Shown piece after piece: positions 1 to 9,105 of a stretch of 64,000 nucleotides of DNA. The stretch spans positions 1 through 64,000 of the forward strand of contig JAAXXS010000002.1 in the NCBI GenBank assembly GCA_013334395.1, given 5' to 3'. Source of the DNA: Holophagaceae bacterium. Lineage in GTDB: Bacteria > Acidobacteriota > Holophagae > Holophagales > Holophagaceae. Every line of letters begins with the position of its first letter. The stretch's first letter is position 1. The position numbers and the translations under genes were made by a program. The notes beneath the pieces are model-generated. The model did not search any database. It had not been told where the DNA came from and saw nothing but the letters and a program-made list of their open reading frames with translations.

Positions 1-240
1 TCAGGCGTAAGCCCAGGGATGAATTCGTCCAGAATTTTTCAGGCGACCGCAGGCGGCCCCTGCGCCCAATCCTGCCGACCGCCGGAAACAGGCTAAGGGC
101 CAGCACCACTGCGGGTCAGCCACCATCGAGCCATCCGCCCAAGCCAAAAATCTGATTTAAACCTTGAAGAGCAACGTAAGAACTAAACTTTATTACCATA
201 AGCAATTGATTTTTTCTTAACTACCCCCAGAACTGGCCCT
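1..240. other. Gene-free window edge
   Basis: No supportable gene is seen. The stretch between roughly 150 and 225 is clearly more AT-rich than the rest of the window, which is typical of an intergenic promoter or terminator region. The first three bases read TGA on the minus strand and could be the end of a gene lying outside, but this cannot be judged from the window. Confidence 0.4.
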
Positions 241-759
241 TCAAACCTTGGGCGGTTCCAGCCCGAAGTCAGCCCAGCCCTCCCGGGTCGGACCATAGAC
301 ACTAGGCACGGCTAGGCCCGCCTGCCGCATGAGGACCGTCATCTGGCCGCGGTGGTGGGTCTGGTGGGACACGAGGACATAGAGGGCGAAGGCGCCGGTC
401 CACGTCTCACCGTATAGGGTGAAGTTGCGGCCCAGCTCCGTATTGCTCCAGCTGCCCATGTGATCCAGGAGCGACTCGCTCACGGCACGGTAGGTGATGC
501 CAATCTCCGCCATGGTCGGGGGCGGCGCGCCTATGAAGCCATCGGGACCGAGGGCCACCGGACCCCTCACCTTGAGTCCCAGGTTCTGGGGCAGCTCCAG
601 GATAGTCTCCACTAGGTGCCAGGCCAGACGCCGCAGGTCGCGGTGCTGGGCATCCACGGCCTGATGGGCCGCGGCATCGGGGATGGCCGCAAACACGGCC
701 AGAGTCTTCTCTGCCTCCTGCTGCCAGATGGACTTGAAGTCCTCCACGCGTCGGAACAT
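241..759 (-). CDS. DinB-family protein (putative metal-dependent four-helix enzyme)
   Basis: The product is 172 aa. It has the DinB/YfiT-like four-helix pattern with a likely metal triad of His48 (in AWHLVE), His132 and His136 (in SHQTHHRGQ), where the HxxxHRGQ block is the family signature. Such proteins are cytoplasmic; some act as thiol-dependent S-transferases, but the substrate here is unknown. The ATG at 759 is chosen because GGAGG lies 5 nt upstream; a longer reading frame up to 852 lacks support. It is a single minus-strand gene diverging from the cytochrome c gene at 934. No truncation is visible. Family assignment is fairly secure, function is not. Confidence 0.82.
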   Translation of the reverse strand: MFRRVEDFKSIWQQEAEKTLAVFAAIPDAAAHQAVDAQHRDLRRLAWHLVETILELPQNLGLKVRGPVALGPDGFIGAPPPTMAEIGITYRAVSESLLDHMGSWSNTELGRNFTLYGETWTGAFALYVLVSHQTHHRGQMTVLMRQAGLAVPSVYGPTREGWADFGLEPPKV

Positions 760-933
760 GTCTGCCTCCGGAAGGGTGTCCGGAAGCATAGCGCAGGGAG
801 GGTTGGGGTCGGGGAAAACGACGGCCAGTGACCCCACCGGACTGGCACCCATCTCAGGACCGGAGGGTTCACCGGCCCGCGCCCAGGCCTAACGTGAAGT
901 GCACAGCGATACCCTCTGTCGGAGAACGCACCC

Positions 934-1305
934 ATGAAAACCTACCTTTCCCCGATCTCGCTGATCCTGGCCGGTCTGGCCACCCTGGCCACGGCCCAGA
1001 CCGAGCTGCGCCCCATCCAGAAGCTCATGCAGGCCCGGGCCGGGTGGATGAAGGCCATGAACCAGAACCTGGCCGCCAAGAACCTCGCGGAGGTGGGCAA
1101 GGATGCCGAGGAGCTCTCGAAGCAGGCGGCCAAGGTCGCAGGGGGCATCGAAGGCGAACGCAAGGCGCTCAGCCAGAAGGTGTCCGATCTGGCGAAGGCG
1201 GTAGCGGATGCCGCCGCGGGCGGGGATGAAGCCGTGATCAAGACTCGGCTGGGCGAGCTCAAGGCCACCTGTGTGGATTGCCACGCCAAATTCCGGGACA
1301 AGTAG
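934..1305 (+). CDS. Small secreted cytochrome c (class II/c'-like)
   Basis: The product is 123 aa with a Sec signal peptide (residues 1-21, cleavage near ATAQT) and a single haem-binding motif CVDCH at residues 113-117, only six residues from the C-terminus. The remainder is predicted helical and charged. One C-terminal CXXCH at the end of a helical bundle is the layout of class II cytochromes (cytochrome c'/c556). It should be a periplasmic electron carrier or ligand-binding cytochrome. The start is preceded by GGAGA. The next gene (MFS transporter) begins 14 nt after the stop, so the two may be co-transcribed. The partner is unknown. Confidence 0.82.
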   Translation: MKTYLSPISLILAGLATLATAQTELRPIQKLMQARAGWMKAMNQNLAAKNLAEVGKDAEELSKQAAKVAGGIEGERKALSQKVSDLAKAVADAAAGGDEAVIKTRLGELKATCVDCHAKFRDK

Positions 1306-1319
1306 GCGATCCTGGAGGG

Positions 1320-2522
1320 ATGGCAGAGGTCGCAGAAGCAGAGCCGAAGGGGATCTTCACCCGTCCGTTCCTCATCCTGTGGGCCTTCTACTTCCTGGTC
1401 TTCGCAGCCGGGTATCAGCTGTTCCCGGTGGTGCCCCTGCACCTGCGGGACCTGGGCGCCAGCCTCGCGGAGAGCGGCCGGTTCCAGACCGCCTTCATGC
1501 TCGGCTCCGGCATCGGCTCGCTGTTCACCGGGCCCCTGGGTGACCGGCTCGGCCCGAGGCGGGTCCTGCGCCTGTCCTCCCTGCTCCTGGTGCTGATCCT
1601 CGCGGCCTATGCGCTGCTGCGGGTGCGCTGGGGCTTCTACCTCCTGGCACCCATCCATGGCGTGCTCTGGTCCGCGCTGCGAACAGCCTCCGTCGCCAAG
1701 GTGGGGGGCATTCTCAGGCCGGAGCACCGGGCTCAGGGCATGTCGCTCTTCGGCCTCTCCGGCCCCGGGGGCGTGGCGCTGGGCCCCCTTGCAGGCCTCT
1801 GGCTGCTCCCCCACCTGGGCTTCGCATGGATGCTGGCCATCCTCGCCTCGGTGTTCGCGGTCCTGCACCTGCTCATCGGCAGCCTGCCCCGGGAGGCCGC
1901 GCGGGAAGTGGCCTCTCGGGCCTCCTTCACGCTGCCGGATCGTGGCATCTGGGCGCCCGTGGTCCTGCTCTTCCTGCTGGGTCTGGGTTTCGGCCCCATG
2001 CCCCCCTACAGCGCCCAGGAGGCCAAGGCCCTGGGCCTGGCCTGGCCCTCGGCTTTCCTCACCTGCTTCGCCCTGGGCATGGTCGGCATCCGGGCTCTGC
2101 TCAGCCTGACGGGCATGGGTCGGCGCCCGGTGGCCCTGCTGCCCCTCATGCTGGGCGTGGCGACCCTGGGCTCGGCCCTGCTGGCCTTCCTGCCGGGGGG
2201 TGCGGCGCGGCATCTGACGGCCGGGATCGTCTATGGCGGCGGCTATGGCATGGTGCACACGCTCCTCTTCATGCACATCATCAACACCTGCCCGGAGGAC
2301 CAGCGAGGGGCTGGCGTGGGGGCCCTCTTCTTCGCCTTTGATGTGGGCACCGCCCTCGGCGCCCTGGGCCTGGGCTGGGGCATGGAGCTCACCAGCTTCC
2401 GCTGGGGCTGGGCAGCGGGCGTCGTCCTGCTGGCGCTGGCCATGCCCGCGGCCCGGCGCATCGCGCGGGAGAGCCGGACCATGACATCCGGGACCGGCCC
2501 CTCTGCCATCCTGGAGCCATGA
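1320..2522 (+). CDS. Major facilitator superfamily transporter (copy 1)
   Basis: The product is about 400 aa with roughly 12 hydrophobic segments and an MFS motif-A-like loop GDRLGPRR between TM2 and TM3. It is a predicted inner-membrane secondary transporter, most like multidrug/efflux-type MFS proteins; the substrate is unknown. The start is uncertain: the ATG at 1320 has GGAGG only 1 nt upstream, and a TTG at 1278 would overlap the cytochrome gene. The stop overlaps the start of a paralogous transporter by ATGA, so translation is probably coupled. The two proteins share blocks such as LGASLAESGRF and LALGLxxPSAFL, indicating tandem duplication. Confidence 0.85.
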   Translation: MAEVAEAEPKGIFTRPFLILWAFYFLVFAAGYQLFPVVPLHLRDLGASLAESGRFQTAFMLGSGIGSLFTGPLGDRLGPRRVLRLSSLLLVLILAAYALLRVRWGFYLLAPIHGVLWSALRTASVAKVGGILRPEHRAQGMSLFGLSGPGGVALGPLAGLWLLPHLGFAWMLAILASVFAVLHLLIGSLPREAAREVASRASFTLPDRGIWAPVVLLFLLGLGFGPMPPYSAQEAKALGLAWPSAFLTCFALGMVGIRALLSLTGMGRRPVALLPLMLGVATLGSALLAFLPGGAARHLTAGIVYGGGYGMVHTLLFMHIINTCPEDQRGAGVGALFFAFDVGTALGALGLGWGMELTSFRWGWAAGVVLLALAMPAARRIARESRTMTSGTGPSAILEP

Positions 2523-3664
2523 AGGCTCTTTCCAACCCTCGTCCGCGGCTCCTGACCCGCCAGTTCGCCCTCGTCTGGGCGCTGACCTTCATCACCTTCT
2601 TCGCGGCTTTCCAGCTGTTTCCCACCGTTCCCCTGCGCCTGCGGGAGCTCGGCGCCAGCCTGGCGGAGAGCGGACGGTTCATGACCCTCTTCACCCTTGG
2701 GAGCGCCCTGGGCGCGTTCTTCACGGGGCACCTGGGCGACCGCATGGGGCACCGGCGCCTGGTGATTGCTTCCGCCGTGGGCTACGCCGGGTTCCTGGCC
2801 GCCTATGCCTTCCTGCCGACCCGCTGGGGCTTCTACCTCATGGCCTTTCCCCACGGTATCGTCTGGTCGGGGCTCCTGACGGCCACCATGGCCTCCCTGG
2901 CCCACGTGCTCCCGGATGAGCGCCGGGCCGACGGGCTCAGCCTCTATGGCCTGGCCAGCCCGGGCGGGGTCATCGTGGGTCCCTTGCTGGGCCTCTGGAT
3001 CCAGCAGCGCTGGGGCTTCGCACCCATCGGCTGGTACCTCGCGGGCCTGTTCCTCCTCCTTGGGGCCCTGGCGACCACCCTGCCCGAGGACCATCCCCAG
3101 GGCCGGGCCCAGGGCTTCCAGTGGCCCAACGCCTCCGTGATTGGACCCTGCGTGGTCCTGTTCGGCGTGGCCCTGGGCTACGGTGCCTTGGGGACCTACA
3201 CCGCGCAGGAGGCACTGGCTCTGGGCCTGCCCCTGCCCTCGGCCTTCCTGTCCTGCATGGCCATCGGCATGGTGCTCATGCGCATCGTGATGCTGCGGCG
3301 GGGCTTCGGCAGCCGGCCCATCCGAAAGCTGCCTGCCATGCTCCTGGGCGCCATCGCGGGCCTCGCGCTGCTGGCCTTCCTGCCCGGTGGCACGGTCCGC
3401 CATGTGGTCTCGGCGCTGCTTTACGGCGCGGGCTACAGCATGCTGCACACCCTGCTCAACGCGAAGCTGCTGGAGTCCGTGGATCCCCTGCGGCGCGGCT
3501 CGGCCTTCGGCGCCCTGCTGTTTGCCTTCGATGCCGGCATCGGCCTGGGCAGCTTCAGCCTGGGCTGGGTCATCGGCAACTACGGCTACCGCCTGGGCTG
3601 GGGCCTGGGCGCCCTCGCCCTGCTCGCGGTGCTGCCCCTGACGCTGCGGATGAGCCGGGACTGA
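2519..3664 (+). CDS. Major facilitator superfamily transporter (copy 2)
   Basis: The product is 381 aa and is a close paralogue of the transporter immediately upstream, with the same LGASLAESGRF block in TM1-TM2, the motif-A-like GDRMGHRR loop, and matching TM order. The start codon overlaps the upstream stop (ATGA). The pair could form a heterodimeric or subfunctionalised exporter, but MFS proteins usually act as monomers, so redundancy or substrate divergence is more likely. Direction and substrate cannot be deduced. The stop lies 1 nt from the convergent SDR gene. Confidence 0.87.
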   Translation: MKALSNPRPRLLTRQFALVWALTFITFFAAFQLFPTVPLRLRELGASLAESGRFMTLFTLGSALGAFFTGHLGDRMGHRRLVIASAVGYAGFLAAYAFLPTRWGFYLMAFPHGIVWSGLLTATMASLAHVLPDERRADGLSLYGLASPGGVIVGPLLGLWIQQRWGFAPIGWYLAGLFLLLGALATTLPEDHPQGRAQGFQWPNASVIGPCVVLFGVALGYGALGTYTAQEALALGLPLPSAFLSCMAIGMVLMRIVMLRRGFGSRPIRKLPAMLLGAIAGLALLAFLPGGTVRHVVSALLYGAGYSMLHTLLNAKLLESVDPLRRGSAFGALLFAFDAGIGLGSFSLGWVIGNYGYRLGWGLGALALLAVLPLTLRMSRD

Positions 3665-3665
3665 C

Positions 3666-4433
3666 TCAGACCCTGCGGTGCAGCTTGTGCGGCGCCGCCT
3701 GGTCCACGCACTTGACCAGCATCTCGTCGATGTTCACGTGGTCCGGCAGCATCAGGCACCAGCGAACGCACTCGGCCACATCCTGGGCCGTCAGGGGCTT
3801 CACCCCTTTGTAGACAGCTGCCGCCTTGTCATCATCCTTGAGCCGCACGTTGGAGAACTCGGTCTCGGCCATGCCCGGATCCACCTCGGTGACCCGGATC
3901 TGCTCGCCGTTCAGCTCCAGGCGCAGGCTGTGGGCCATGGCCCTCAGGCCCATCTTGCTGGCGCAGTAGACACTGCCACCTTCATAGGGCTGGTGACCCG
4001 CCACGGAGCCGATGAAGAACACGTGCCCCCAGCCAGCCTTGCGCACATGGGGGAGACCGGCGCGGATGGTCTTCACGACGCCCTCGATGTTGGTGCGCAT
4101 CATGGCTTCCAGGTCCTCGTCTGGTGTCTCCCACAGCTTGAAGGTGCCGCTGGCAAGACCGGCGTTGGCCACCAGCACGTGCAGGCCGCCCAGGGCCGCA
4201 GCGGCAGCTTCGACGAACGCGTTCACACTGGCGGTATCCCGGGTGTCCACCTGGCCCGCGAAGGTCTGCACGCCGTGGGCCTTGGCCAGCTCATCCGCCA
4301 AGCCCTGCACCCGGTCGAGCCGACGGGCACCCAGTGCCAGGTGGCAGCCCTGGGCGGCCAGCAGCCGGGCCATGGCGGCGCCGAAGCCGCTGGAAGCGCC
4401 GGTGATGAGGACGATGGGATGTTCGGGACGCAT
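3666..4433 (-). CDS. Short-chain dehydrogenase/reductase (YdfG-like)
   Basis: The product is 255 aa, a classical SDR length. It has the nucleotide-binding TGASSGFG (residues 11-18), NAG (90-92), catalytic Ser143, and YCASK giving Tyr156 and Lys160. GARRLDR after beta-2 suggests NADP preference (Arg following the glycine-rich loop region). The C-terminal block around LPDHVNID resembles the YdfG group of NADP-dependent 3-hydroxy acid/L-allo-threonine dehydrogenases, so a similar activity is plausible but not proven. It stands 73 nt downstream of the aminotransferase gene on the same strand and could be co-transcribed with it. Confidence 0.88.
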   Translation of the reverse strand: MRPEHPIVLITGASSGFGAAMARLLAAQGCHLALGARRLDRVQGLADELAKAHGVQTFAGQVDTRDTASVNAFVEAAAAALGGLHVLVANAGLASGTFKLWETPDEDLEAMMRTNIEGVVKTIRAGLPHVRKAGWGHVFFIGSVAGHQPYEGGSVYCASKMGLRAMAHSLRLELNGEQIRVTEVDPGMAETEFSNVRLKDDDKAAAVYKGVKPLTAQDVAECVRWCLMLPDHVNIDEMLVKCVDQAAPHKLHRRV

Positions 4434-4506
4434 GGGTCTTCCTCCGATGGCTTAATTCAACCTGCCTTCACTGGCGCAATGCCTGCAGAGAGCACTTCCC
4501 TGCGGC

Positions 4507-5862
4507 TTACCGGAAAGTCCGGTGGAACTCGCCCATGGCATCCACCACTTTCTGGATCTGATCGGTGGGCGGGAGGATGGTCGTGCGGAAGTGGGCCGTG
4601 CCTTCCACCTGGCCAAAGCCGGAGCCGGGGACCACACAGATGCCCGTCTGCTCGAGCAGGGCCATGGCGTAGTCCGAGTCGGTGCGGCCGGGGGGGAGGG
4701 TGATCCTTGGGAAGGCGTACATGGCCCCGGTGATGGTGTTGCAGGAGATGCCAGGGATGCGGTTCAGGCCTTCCACCAGCAGGATGGCGCGCTGCTTCAG
4801 CGTGTCAAGGATCGCCTGCTTCTCGGCCATGTAGAGGGCATGGGAGGGCATGCCCGGTTTCGGGGCACACACCATGGCATGGACCGCGACCTGGCCAGCC
4901 AGATTGGCGCAGAGCGCGATGCTCTGCAGCTTGAGGATATGGGCCGCCACGTCGTCCGGAACGTTACGGAACTCAAAGTAGCCGCCCCGGTGGCCGCACT
5001 CGCCCAGGAGTCCCTTGGAGCAGGAGTGGAAGCTGAAGAGCGAGACGTCCTTCACCTCCTTTTCATGGAGCACCCTGGCGAAGGAGACGAACGAATCGCC
5101 GGCCCTGTAGATGTTCTCCTGGTAGACCTCGTCGGCCAGGATCGAGAGGCCGTGGGCCTTCGCGAAGTCGATGATCATGGCGATGGTGGCCTCGTCCAGC
5201 ACCGCGCCCGTGGGGTTGCCGGGGTTGATCACGCAGATGGCCTTGACATGGGTCCCCTCGGCCTTGGCCTTGGCCAGGGAGTCCTCCAGCATGGGACGGC
5301 TCACCTTCCAGCCATCGGCCTCATCCAGGAAGTAGGGCACCATGCGGCCCCGGTACAGCGTGATGCTGGCCGAGTAGAGCGGATACTGGGGGATGGGGAT
5401 CATGATGCCGTCCCCGGGGCCGGAGATCAGGATGCGGAGGGCGGTCTGCACGCCCTTGCTCGCCCCGTCCGTCAGGAAGATGGCATCCGGATCCACGCCG
5501 ATGTGGTCGCGCTCCAGGATGAACTCCGCCACGGCCTCCCGGATGGACCGCACCCCGCGACTCTCGCTATAGGCGCCGAGGCCGTGCTGCGTGCCAGCAA
5601 GAATCGCCCGTGCTGTCTCGATGACATCCGTGGGGAAGGCCCCTGGGGCGGATTCCATGAGGGCCGGGTATTCGCACAGGGCCAGCAGCTGGCGGACCCA
5701 GGTGAGGGGGGCCTGCCCCAGGGACTGCGGGTTGCCGATGTTGCAGTAGATGATCTTCCGCCCCTGCTTCTCCAGCTCCCCGGCGCGGGCGACGATGGCC
5801 CCCCGGACCGCGTATTCGGTCGCGAGAACGGCTTTGCTGATGTCAGACATGCGAATGGTCAT
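4507..5862 (-). CDS. Alanine aminotransferase-type class I aminotransferase
   Basis: The product is 451 aa. It is a fold-type I PLP enzyme: substrate-binding NPGNPTG near residues 213-219, LADEVYQENIY (PLP Asp/Tyr), and the PLP lysine Lys283 in SFHSCSKGLLGECG, a signature of the eukaryote-like alanine aminotransferase group. The N-terminal IGNPQSLGQ also matches that group. It likely interconverts alanine + 2-oxoglutarate and pyruvate + glutamate in the cytoplasm. The ATG at 5862 has GGAG 5 nt upstream; a GTG six bases earlier and ATG at 5850 are alternatives. It diverges from the acyl-CoA dehydrogenase gene across a 138-nt region holding a perfect palindrome. Confidence 0.88.
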   Translation of the reverse strand: MTIRMSDISKAVLATEYAVRGAIVARAGELEKQGRKIIYCNIGNPQSLGQAPLTWVRQLLALCEYPALMESAPGAFPTDVIETARAILAGTQHGLGAYSESRGVRSIREAVAEFILERDHIGVDPDAIFLTDGASKGVQTALRILISGPGDGIMIPIPQYPLYSASITLYRGRMVPYFLDEADGWKVSRPMLEDSLAKAKAEGTHVKAICVINPGNPTGAVLDEATIAMIIDFAKAHGLSILADEVYQENIYRAGDSFVSFARVLHEKEVKDVSLFSFHSCSKGLLGECGHRGGYFEFRNVPDDVAAHILKLQSIALCANLAGQVAVHAMVCAPKPGMPSHALYMAEKQAILDTLKQRAILLVEGLNRIPGISCNTITGAMYAFPRITLPPGRTDSDYAMALLEQTGICVVPGSGFGQVEGTAHFRTTILPPTDQIQKVVDAMGEFHRTFR

Positions 5863-5901
5863 AGGCACTCCGGTGGTCCAGTTTAGCGCGTTGGAGGGGT
5901 G

Positions 5902-5913
5902 TGACCCGGGTCA
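5902..5913. promoter_or_regulatory. Perfect 12-bp palindrome in divergent promoter region
   Basis: TGACCCGGGTCA is a perfect inverted repeat located between the divergently transcribed aminotransferase and acyl-CoA dehydrogenase genes. Its position fits an operator for a dimeric regulator acting on one or both genes, but no regulator gene is adjacent and the site occurs once, so this is a guess. Confidence 0.3.
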
Positions 5914-6000
5914 TCCTGCCCCGGACCGGAGCTGGCGATAGACTGGCCCAAACGGATTCATCCCGACTTCCCACCTTCCTCCCCTTTCGACGAGGCATCC

Positions 6001-7146
6001 ATGTTCGGTTTCACCCTCCCTCCCGAGCTGCAGGCTGAGAAAGAGCGCGCCCATACCTTCGCCGAGAAGATCATGCGCCCGGTGGCCCGCAAGTATGACG
6101 AGACCGGAGAGTGGGCCACAGACGTCTACAAGGCCGCCTTCGACTTCGGCTACCTCCAGGCCATGGTGCCCGAGGACTGCGGCGGGCCCGGCGCCTCGCA
6201 GATGGAAGAGGTCGTGGTCTGCGAGGAACTGGCCTGGGGCTGCGCGGGTCTCTACACCTCCATCATGGCCAACGGCCTCGCCATGACGCCCGTGCTCATC
6301 GCCGGGAGCCCTGAGCAGAAGAAAAAGTGGCTGGGCATGATCGCGGAAGAGCCCAAGTTCGCGGCCTTCAGCCTGTCCGAGCCCAACGCCGGGTCCGACG
6401 CCGGCGGCATGACCTGCCGCGCCGAGAAAAAGGGCGACAAGTACATCATCAACGGCACCAAGTGCTACTGCACCAACGGCGGCTACGCCGACTGGTACAC
6501 CCTGTTCTGCAGCACCGATCCCAGCAAGGGCGCCCGGGGCGCCAGCTGCATCGTCGTCCCACGGGACACGCCGGGTCTGGTAGTGGGCAAGGCCCTGGAC
6601 AAGATGGGCCAGCGCGCCAGCAACCAGGTGGAGCTCTACTTCAACGATGCGGAAGTCCCCGTGGAGAACCTGCTGGCCAAGGAAGGCATGGGCTTTATCA
6701 TCGCCATGAAGACCCTCGACCAGACCCGGGCCGCCGTGGCCGCCGGGGGCGTGGGCGTGGCCCGGGCCGCCTTCGAGATTGCCCTGGACTACGCCAAGAC
6801 CCGCATCCAGTTCGGCGCGCCCATCTTCGCCAACCAGGCCATCAGCTTCATGCTGGCGGACATGGCCAAGAAGATCGAAGCCAGCCGCCTGCTCACCTGG
6901 CAGGCCGCCTGGATGACCGACAACAACGTCAAGAACTCCAAGCACAGCGCCATGGCCAAGACCTTCGCCACGGACACGGCGATGGAAGTCACCACCGACG
7001 CCGTGCAGATCCTTGGCGGCAACGGCTACAGCCGCGACTACCTCGTCGAGAAGTGCATGCGCGACGCCAAGCTCCTGCAGATCTATGAAGGGACGAATCA
7101 GATCCAGCGGCTCGTGATCGCCAAGGAGATTCAGCAGGGGAACTGA
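6001..7146 (+). CDS. Acyl-CoA dehydrogenase (short-chain/butyryl-type)
   Basis: The product is 381 aa, the normal length for a tetrameric FAD acyl-CoA dehydrogenase. Visible motifs are the FAD/substrate signature FSLSEPNAGSDAGG, the C-terminal signature block QILGGNGYSRDY, and catalytic Glu363 in QIYEGTNQIQR, positioned as in short-chain acyl-CoA dehydrogenases. It would oxidise a short acyl-CoA to the trans-2-enoyl-CoA, passing electrons to an ETF. No etfAB is in the window. It is a single gene; the nearest metabolic relative here is the enoyl-CoA hydratase at about 15 kb. Confidence 0.93.
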   Translation: MFGFTLPPELQAEKERAHTFAEKIMRPVARKYDETGEWATDVYKAAFDFGYLQAMVPEDCGGPGASQMEEVVVCEELAWGCAGLYTSIMANGLAMTPVLIAGSPEQKKKWLGMIAEEPKFAAFSLSEPNAGSDAGGMTCRAEKKGDKYIINGTKCYCTNGGYADWYTLFCSTDPSKGARGASCIVVPRDTPGLVVGKALDKMGQRASNQVELYFNDAEVPVENLLAKEGMGFIIAMKTLDQTRAAVAAGGVGVARAAFEIALDYAKTRIQFGAPIFANQAISFMLADMAKKIEASRLLTWQAAWMTDNNVKNSKHSAMAKTFATDTAMEVTTDAVQILGGNGYSRDYLVEKCMRDAKLLQIYEGTNQIQRLVIAKEIQQGN

Positions 7147-7380
7147 AGGGAAGAGCATCAACCCTCACGCGGGTCGCGAACGGACAGTGCTGAATGCGCT
7201 GTCATGAGCGGGGCACCCGCCTGATTGGTCCAACCCGGGATGGGGTCGAATCCACACCCAGATCCCCCTGTAAGGCAACTAAGCTGTGCAGGGGTCGGAA
7301 CTCCACCAGGCGGCCAACGTCAACAAGGCCTCAAGGGATCTGCCGGCAGAGCCCCGGCCCGAGGCTTCATACTTGAGGCC
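7147..7380 (+). other. Leader region with two similar GC-rich segments
   Basis: This 234-nt gap holds no gene I can support. Two related segments occur at 7242-7258 and 7291-7307 (GGGGTCGAATCCACACC and GGGGTCGGAACTCCACC), and CCCCTG at 7265-7270 can pair with CAGGGG at 7289-7294. This could be a structured 5' leader of the following TPR gene, or chance in GC-rich sequence. It matches no riboswitch class I can recall. Confidence 0.25.
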
Positions 7381-9066
7381 ATGAGAAAGTTCCTCCCGCT
7401 CACGCGTCCGGTCCTGGGCACCCTCCTGCTGCTGGTGGTGGCCCTGCTTGCAGGCTCAGGCTGGCTGCTGGGGGCAGGCTCTGGGTGGGTTCTGGCGGGC
7501 GCCCTGGTATTCGGAGGCTGGCTAGGCTGGGCCATCCGGCAGGTCTGGATCTACCCTGGCCTGCTCGCTCGGGCAGAGGCCCGCTGGGCGGCCTCTGCCC
7601 CGGCTTCCGAGGTCGCGGAGCTCCTGGGACGCGCCCCCCTGGCGCGGGGGGAGCTGGGCTACCGGATCCGCCTCCTGCGGGGACTGGCCAACGCCTCCCT
7701 CGGCTACAGGGAACGCGCCTGGCTCGACTTCCTCGATGCGCAGCTGGTGCGCCAAGCCTGGTGGAAACACAGGCTCCTCTCCTGGGCCTTTCGCCAGGGT
7801 AGGGACACGCCCACGGCCCGCCGCCTGACCTGGGGGGAGCGGTTGATCCGCTTGGCCCCGCGCATGGGAAGGCTCAGGCACCTGCAGGGCATCCTCCTGC
7901 TCCGGAGTTCGAGGCCGGAGGCCCTGCACCTAGCCTGGGAGCACTTCGAGGCAGCGCTTCCGCTCTCGTGGGAGGACCCGCTGGTCCTTGAAGACCTGAT
8001 GCTGGCGGGGCTCCAGCATGGCCGGGAGGACATGGTGGAACAGGCCCTGGCAGTGCTCCGCGCTCGCCACGGAGACGGCAGGATCCCCTGGGACCGGGGC
8101 GCCGCAGGCATGTATCTGCTGCGCCAGGGCCGCCCAGCGGAGGCCTTGGCCCTCGTCCAGGGGCTGCCTCCCCACCGCCGGGACCATCCCGCCCTCTGGC
8201 TGGTGGAGACCGTCTCCCGGCGCCGCCTGGGCGACCGGGAAGGGGCTTGGCAGGTCATTGAAGCCGCCCTGGCGGAGCAGCCTGATTCCTTCCGGCTCTG
8301 GCTCGAGCGGCATCAGATCGCCCTGGAACTCCACCGGGACCAAGAGGCCCGCCGCAGCCTGGACATGGCCTGGCCCACCATTCCGAATGGAGCCGAGGGT
8401 GCGGCGCTCCAGGAGGAGTGGTATCTCCGGCGCGCCGAGTTCGCCTTCTGGTGGGAGGACGACCCGGCCTTTGCCCGGGAGCTGCTGGCCTCGGTTCCTC
8501 CCGAGGCTCGGGGGGACCACCAGCCCCCGCTCCGCCTCCAGATCCAGGTGGCCGAAGGCCAGTTCGAGGCCGCCTATGCCGAGGTGGTCACGCTTCTGCA
8601 GGCGAGCCCTGAGGATCCCGATCTGTTGCTGCTCCAAGCCGAATGCCTGCTTGGCATGGACGCCTGGGAAGCGCTCCTGCCCTTCCTCCAGGGACTTGGT
8701 GAGAGCTGCCGCGAGCGGCCATCCTTCTGGCACCTTCGCGGCCTGGCCCATGCCAACCTGGGTGAAGGCCTGCCCGCACGGCTGGACCTGGAACGAGCGG
8801 TGCGCATGGACCCCCAGACCCTGCGCTACCTCCTCGATGCCGGTCACGCCTGTGCCGAGCTCGGGGACTGGGACCGCGCCGAGAGCCACTGGCGGAAGGC
8901 CCTCCAGCTGGAGCCCCAGGAGGAGGAGACATTGATCCACCTGGCCGAGGCCCGGCGAGAGCTCGAGGACCTGGAAGGAGCCCGACGCTACCTCCGGGAG
9001 TGCCTGCTGCACCATCCCGACAGCCTGGAGGCCCAGACCCATCTGGCGGAGCTGGAGGCGAACTGA
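7381..9066 (+). CDS. Membrane-anchored TPR-repeat protein
   Basis: The product is 561 aa. Two adjacent hydrophobic helices (about residues 10-50) are followed by a long alpha-helical region with TPR-like units that are clearest at the C-terminus, for example around LDAGHACAELGDWDRAESHW and LIHLAEARRELEDLEGARRY. The layout (two N-terminal TM helices, then TPRs) recalls HemY/LapB-type scaffolds, but the order of domains and sequence are not close enough to name it. It is probably a scaffold at the inner membrane. ATG 7381 has a weak GAGG upstream; an in-frame extension to 7225 runs through the leader region and is less likely. Confidence 0.75.
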   Translation: MRKFLPLTRPVLGTLLLLVVALLAGSGWLLGAGSGWVLAGALVFGGWLGWAIRQVWIYPGLLARAEARWAASAPASEVAELLGRAPLARGELGYRIRLLRGLANASLGYRERAWLDFLDAQLVRQAWWKHRLLSWAFRQGRDTPTARRLTWGERLIRLAPRMGRLRHLQGILLLRSSRPEALHLAWEHFEAALPLSWEDPLVLEDLMLAGLQHGREDMVEQALAVLRARHGDGRIPWDRGAAGMYLLRQGRPAEALALVQGLPPHRRDHPALWLVETVSRRRLGDREGAWQVIEAALAEQPDSFRLWLERHQIALELHRDQEARRSLDMAWPTIPNGAEGAALQEEWYLRRAEFAFWWEDDPAFARELLASVPPEARGDHQPPLRLQIQVAEGQFEAAYAEVVTLLQASPEDPDLLLLQAECLLGMDAWEALLPFLQGLGESCRERPSFWHLRGLAHANLGEGLPARLDLERAVRMDPQTLRYLLDAGHACAELGDWDRAESHWRKALQLEPQEEETLIHLAEARRELEDLEGARRYLRECLLHHPDSLEAQTHLAELEAN

Positions 9067-9067
9067 A

Positions 9068-9088
9068 GCTGTCAGCTGTCGGCTGTCA
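9068..9088. repeat. Three tandem 7-mers between convergent genes
   Basis: GCTGTCA, GCTGTCG and GCTGTCA follow one another directly after the stop of the TPR gene and before the end of the convergent transglutaminase/TPR gene. The array is too short to assign a role. Confidence 0.5.
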
Positions 9089-9105
9089 GCGGCTTGCCTG
9101 CAGGG

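Noticed and set aside
942..2276. 444-residue reading frame opposite the cytochrome c/MFS genes
   Set aside because: It is Gln/His/Gly/Arg-rich without any domain and covers clear genes on the other strand; this is typical of antisense frames in GC-rich DNA.
7225..7330. tRNA, tmRNA or SRP RNA in the leader of the TPR gene
   Set aside because: A GTCGAATCC-like T-arm string is visible but no cloverleaf or other conserved elements can be formed.
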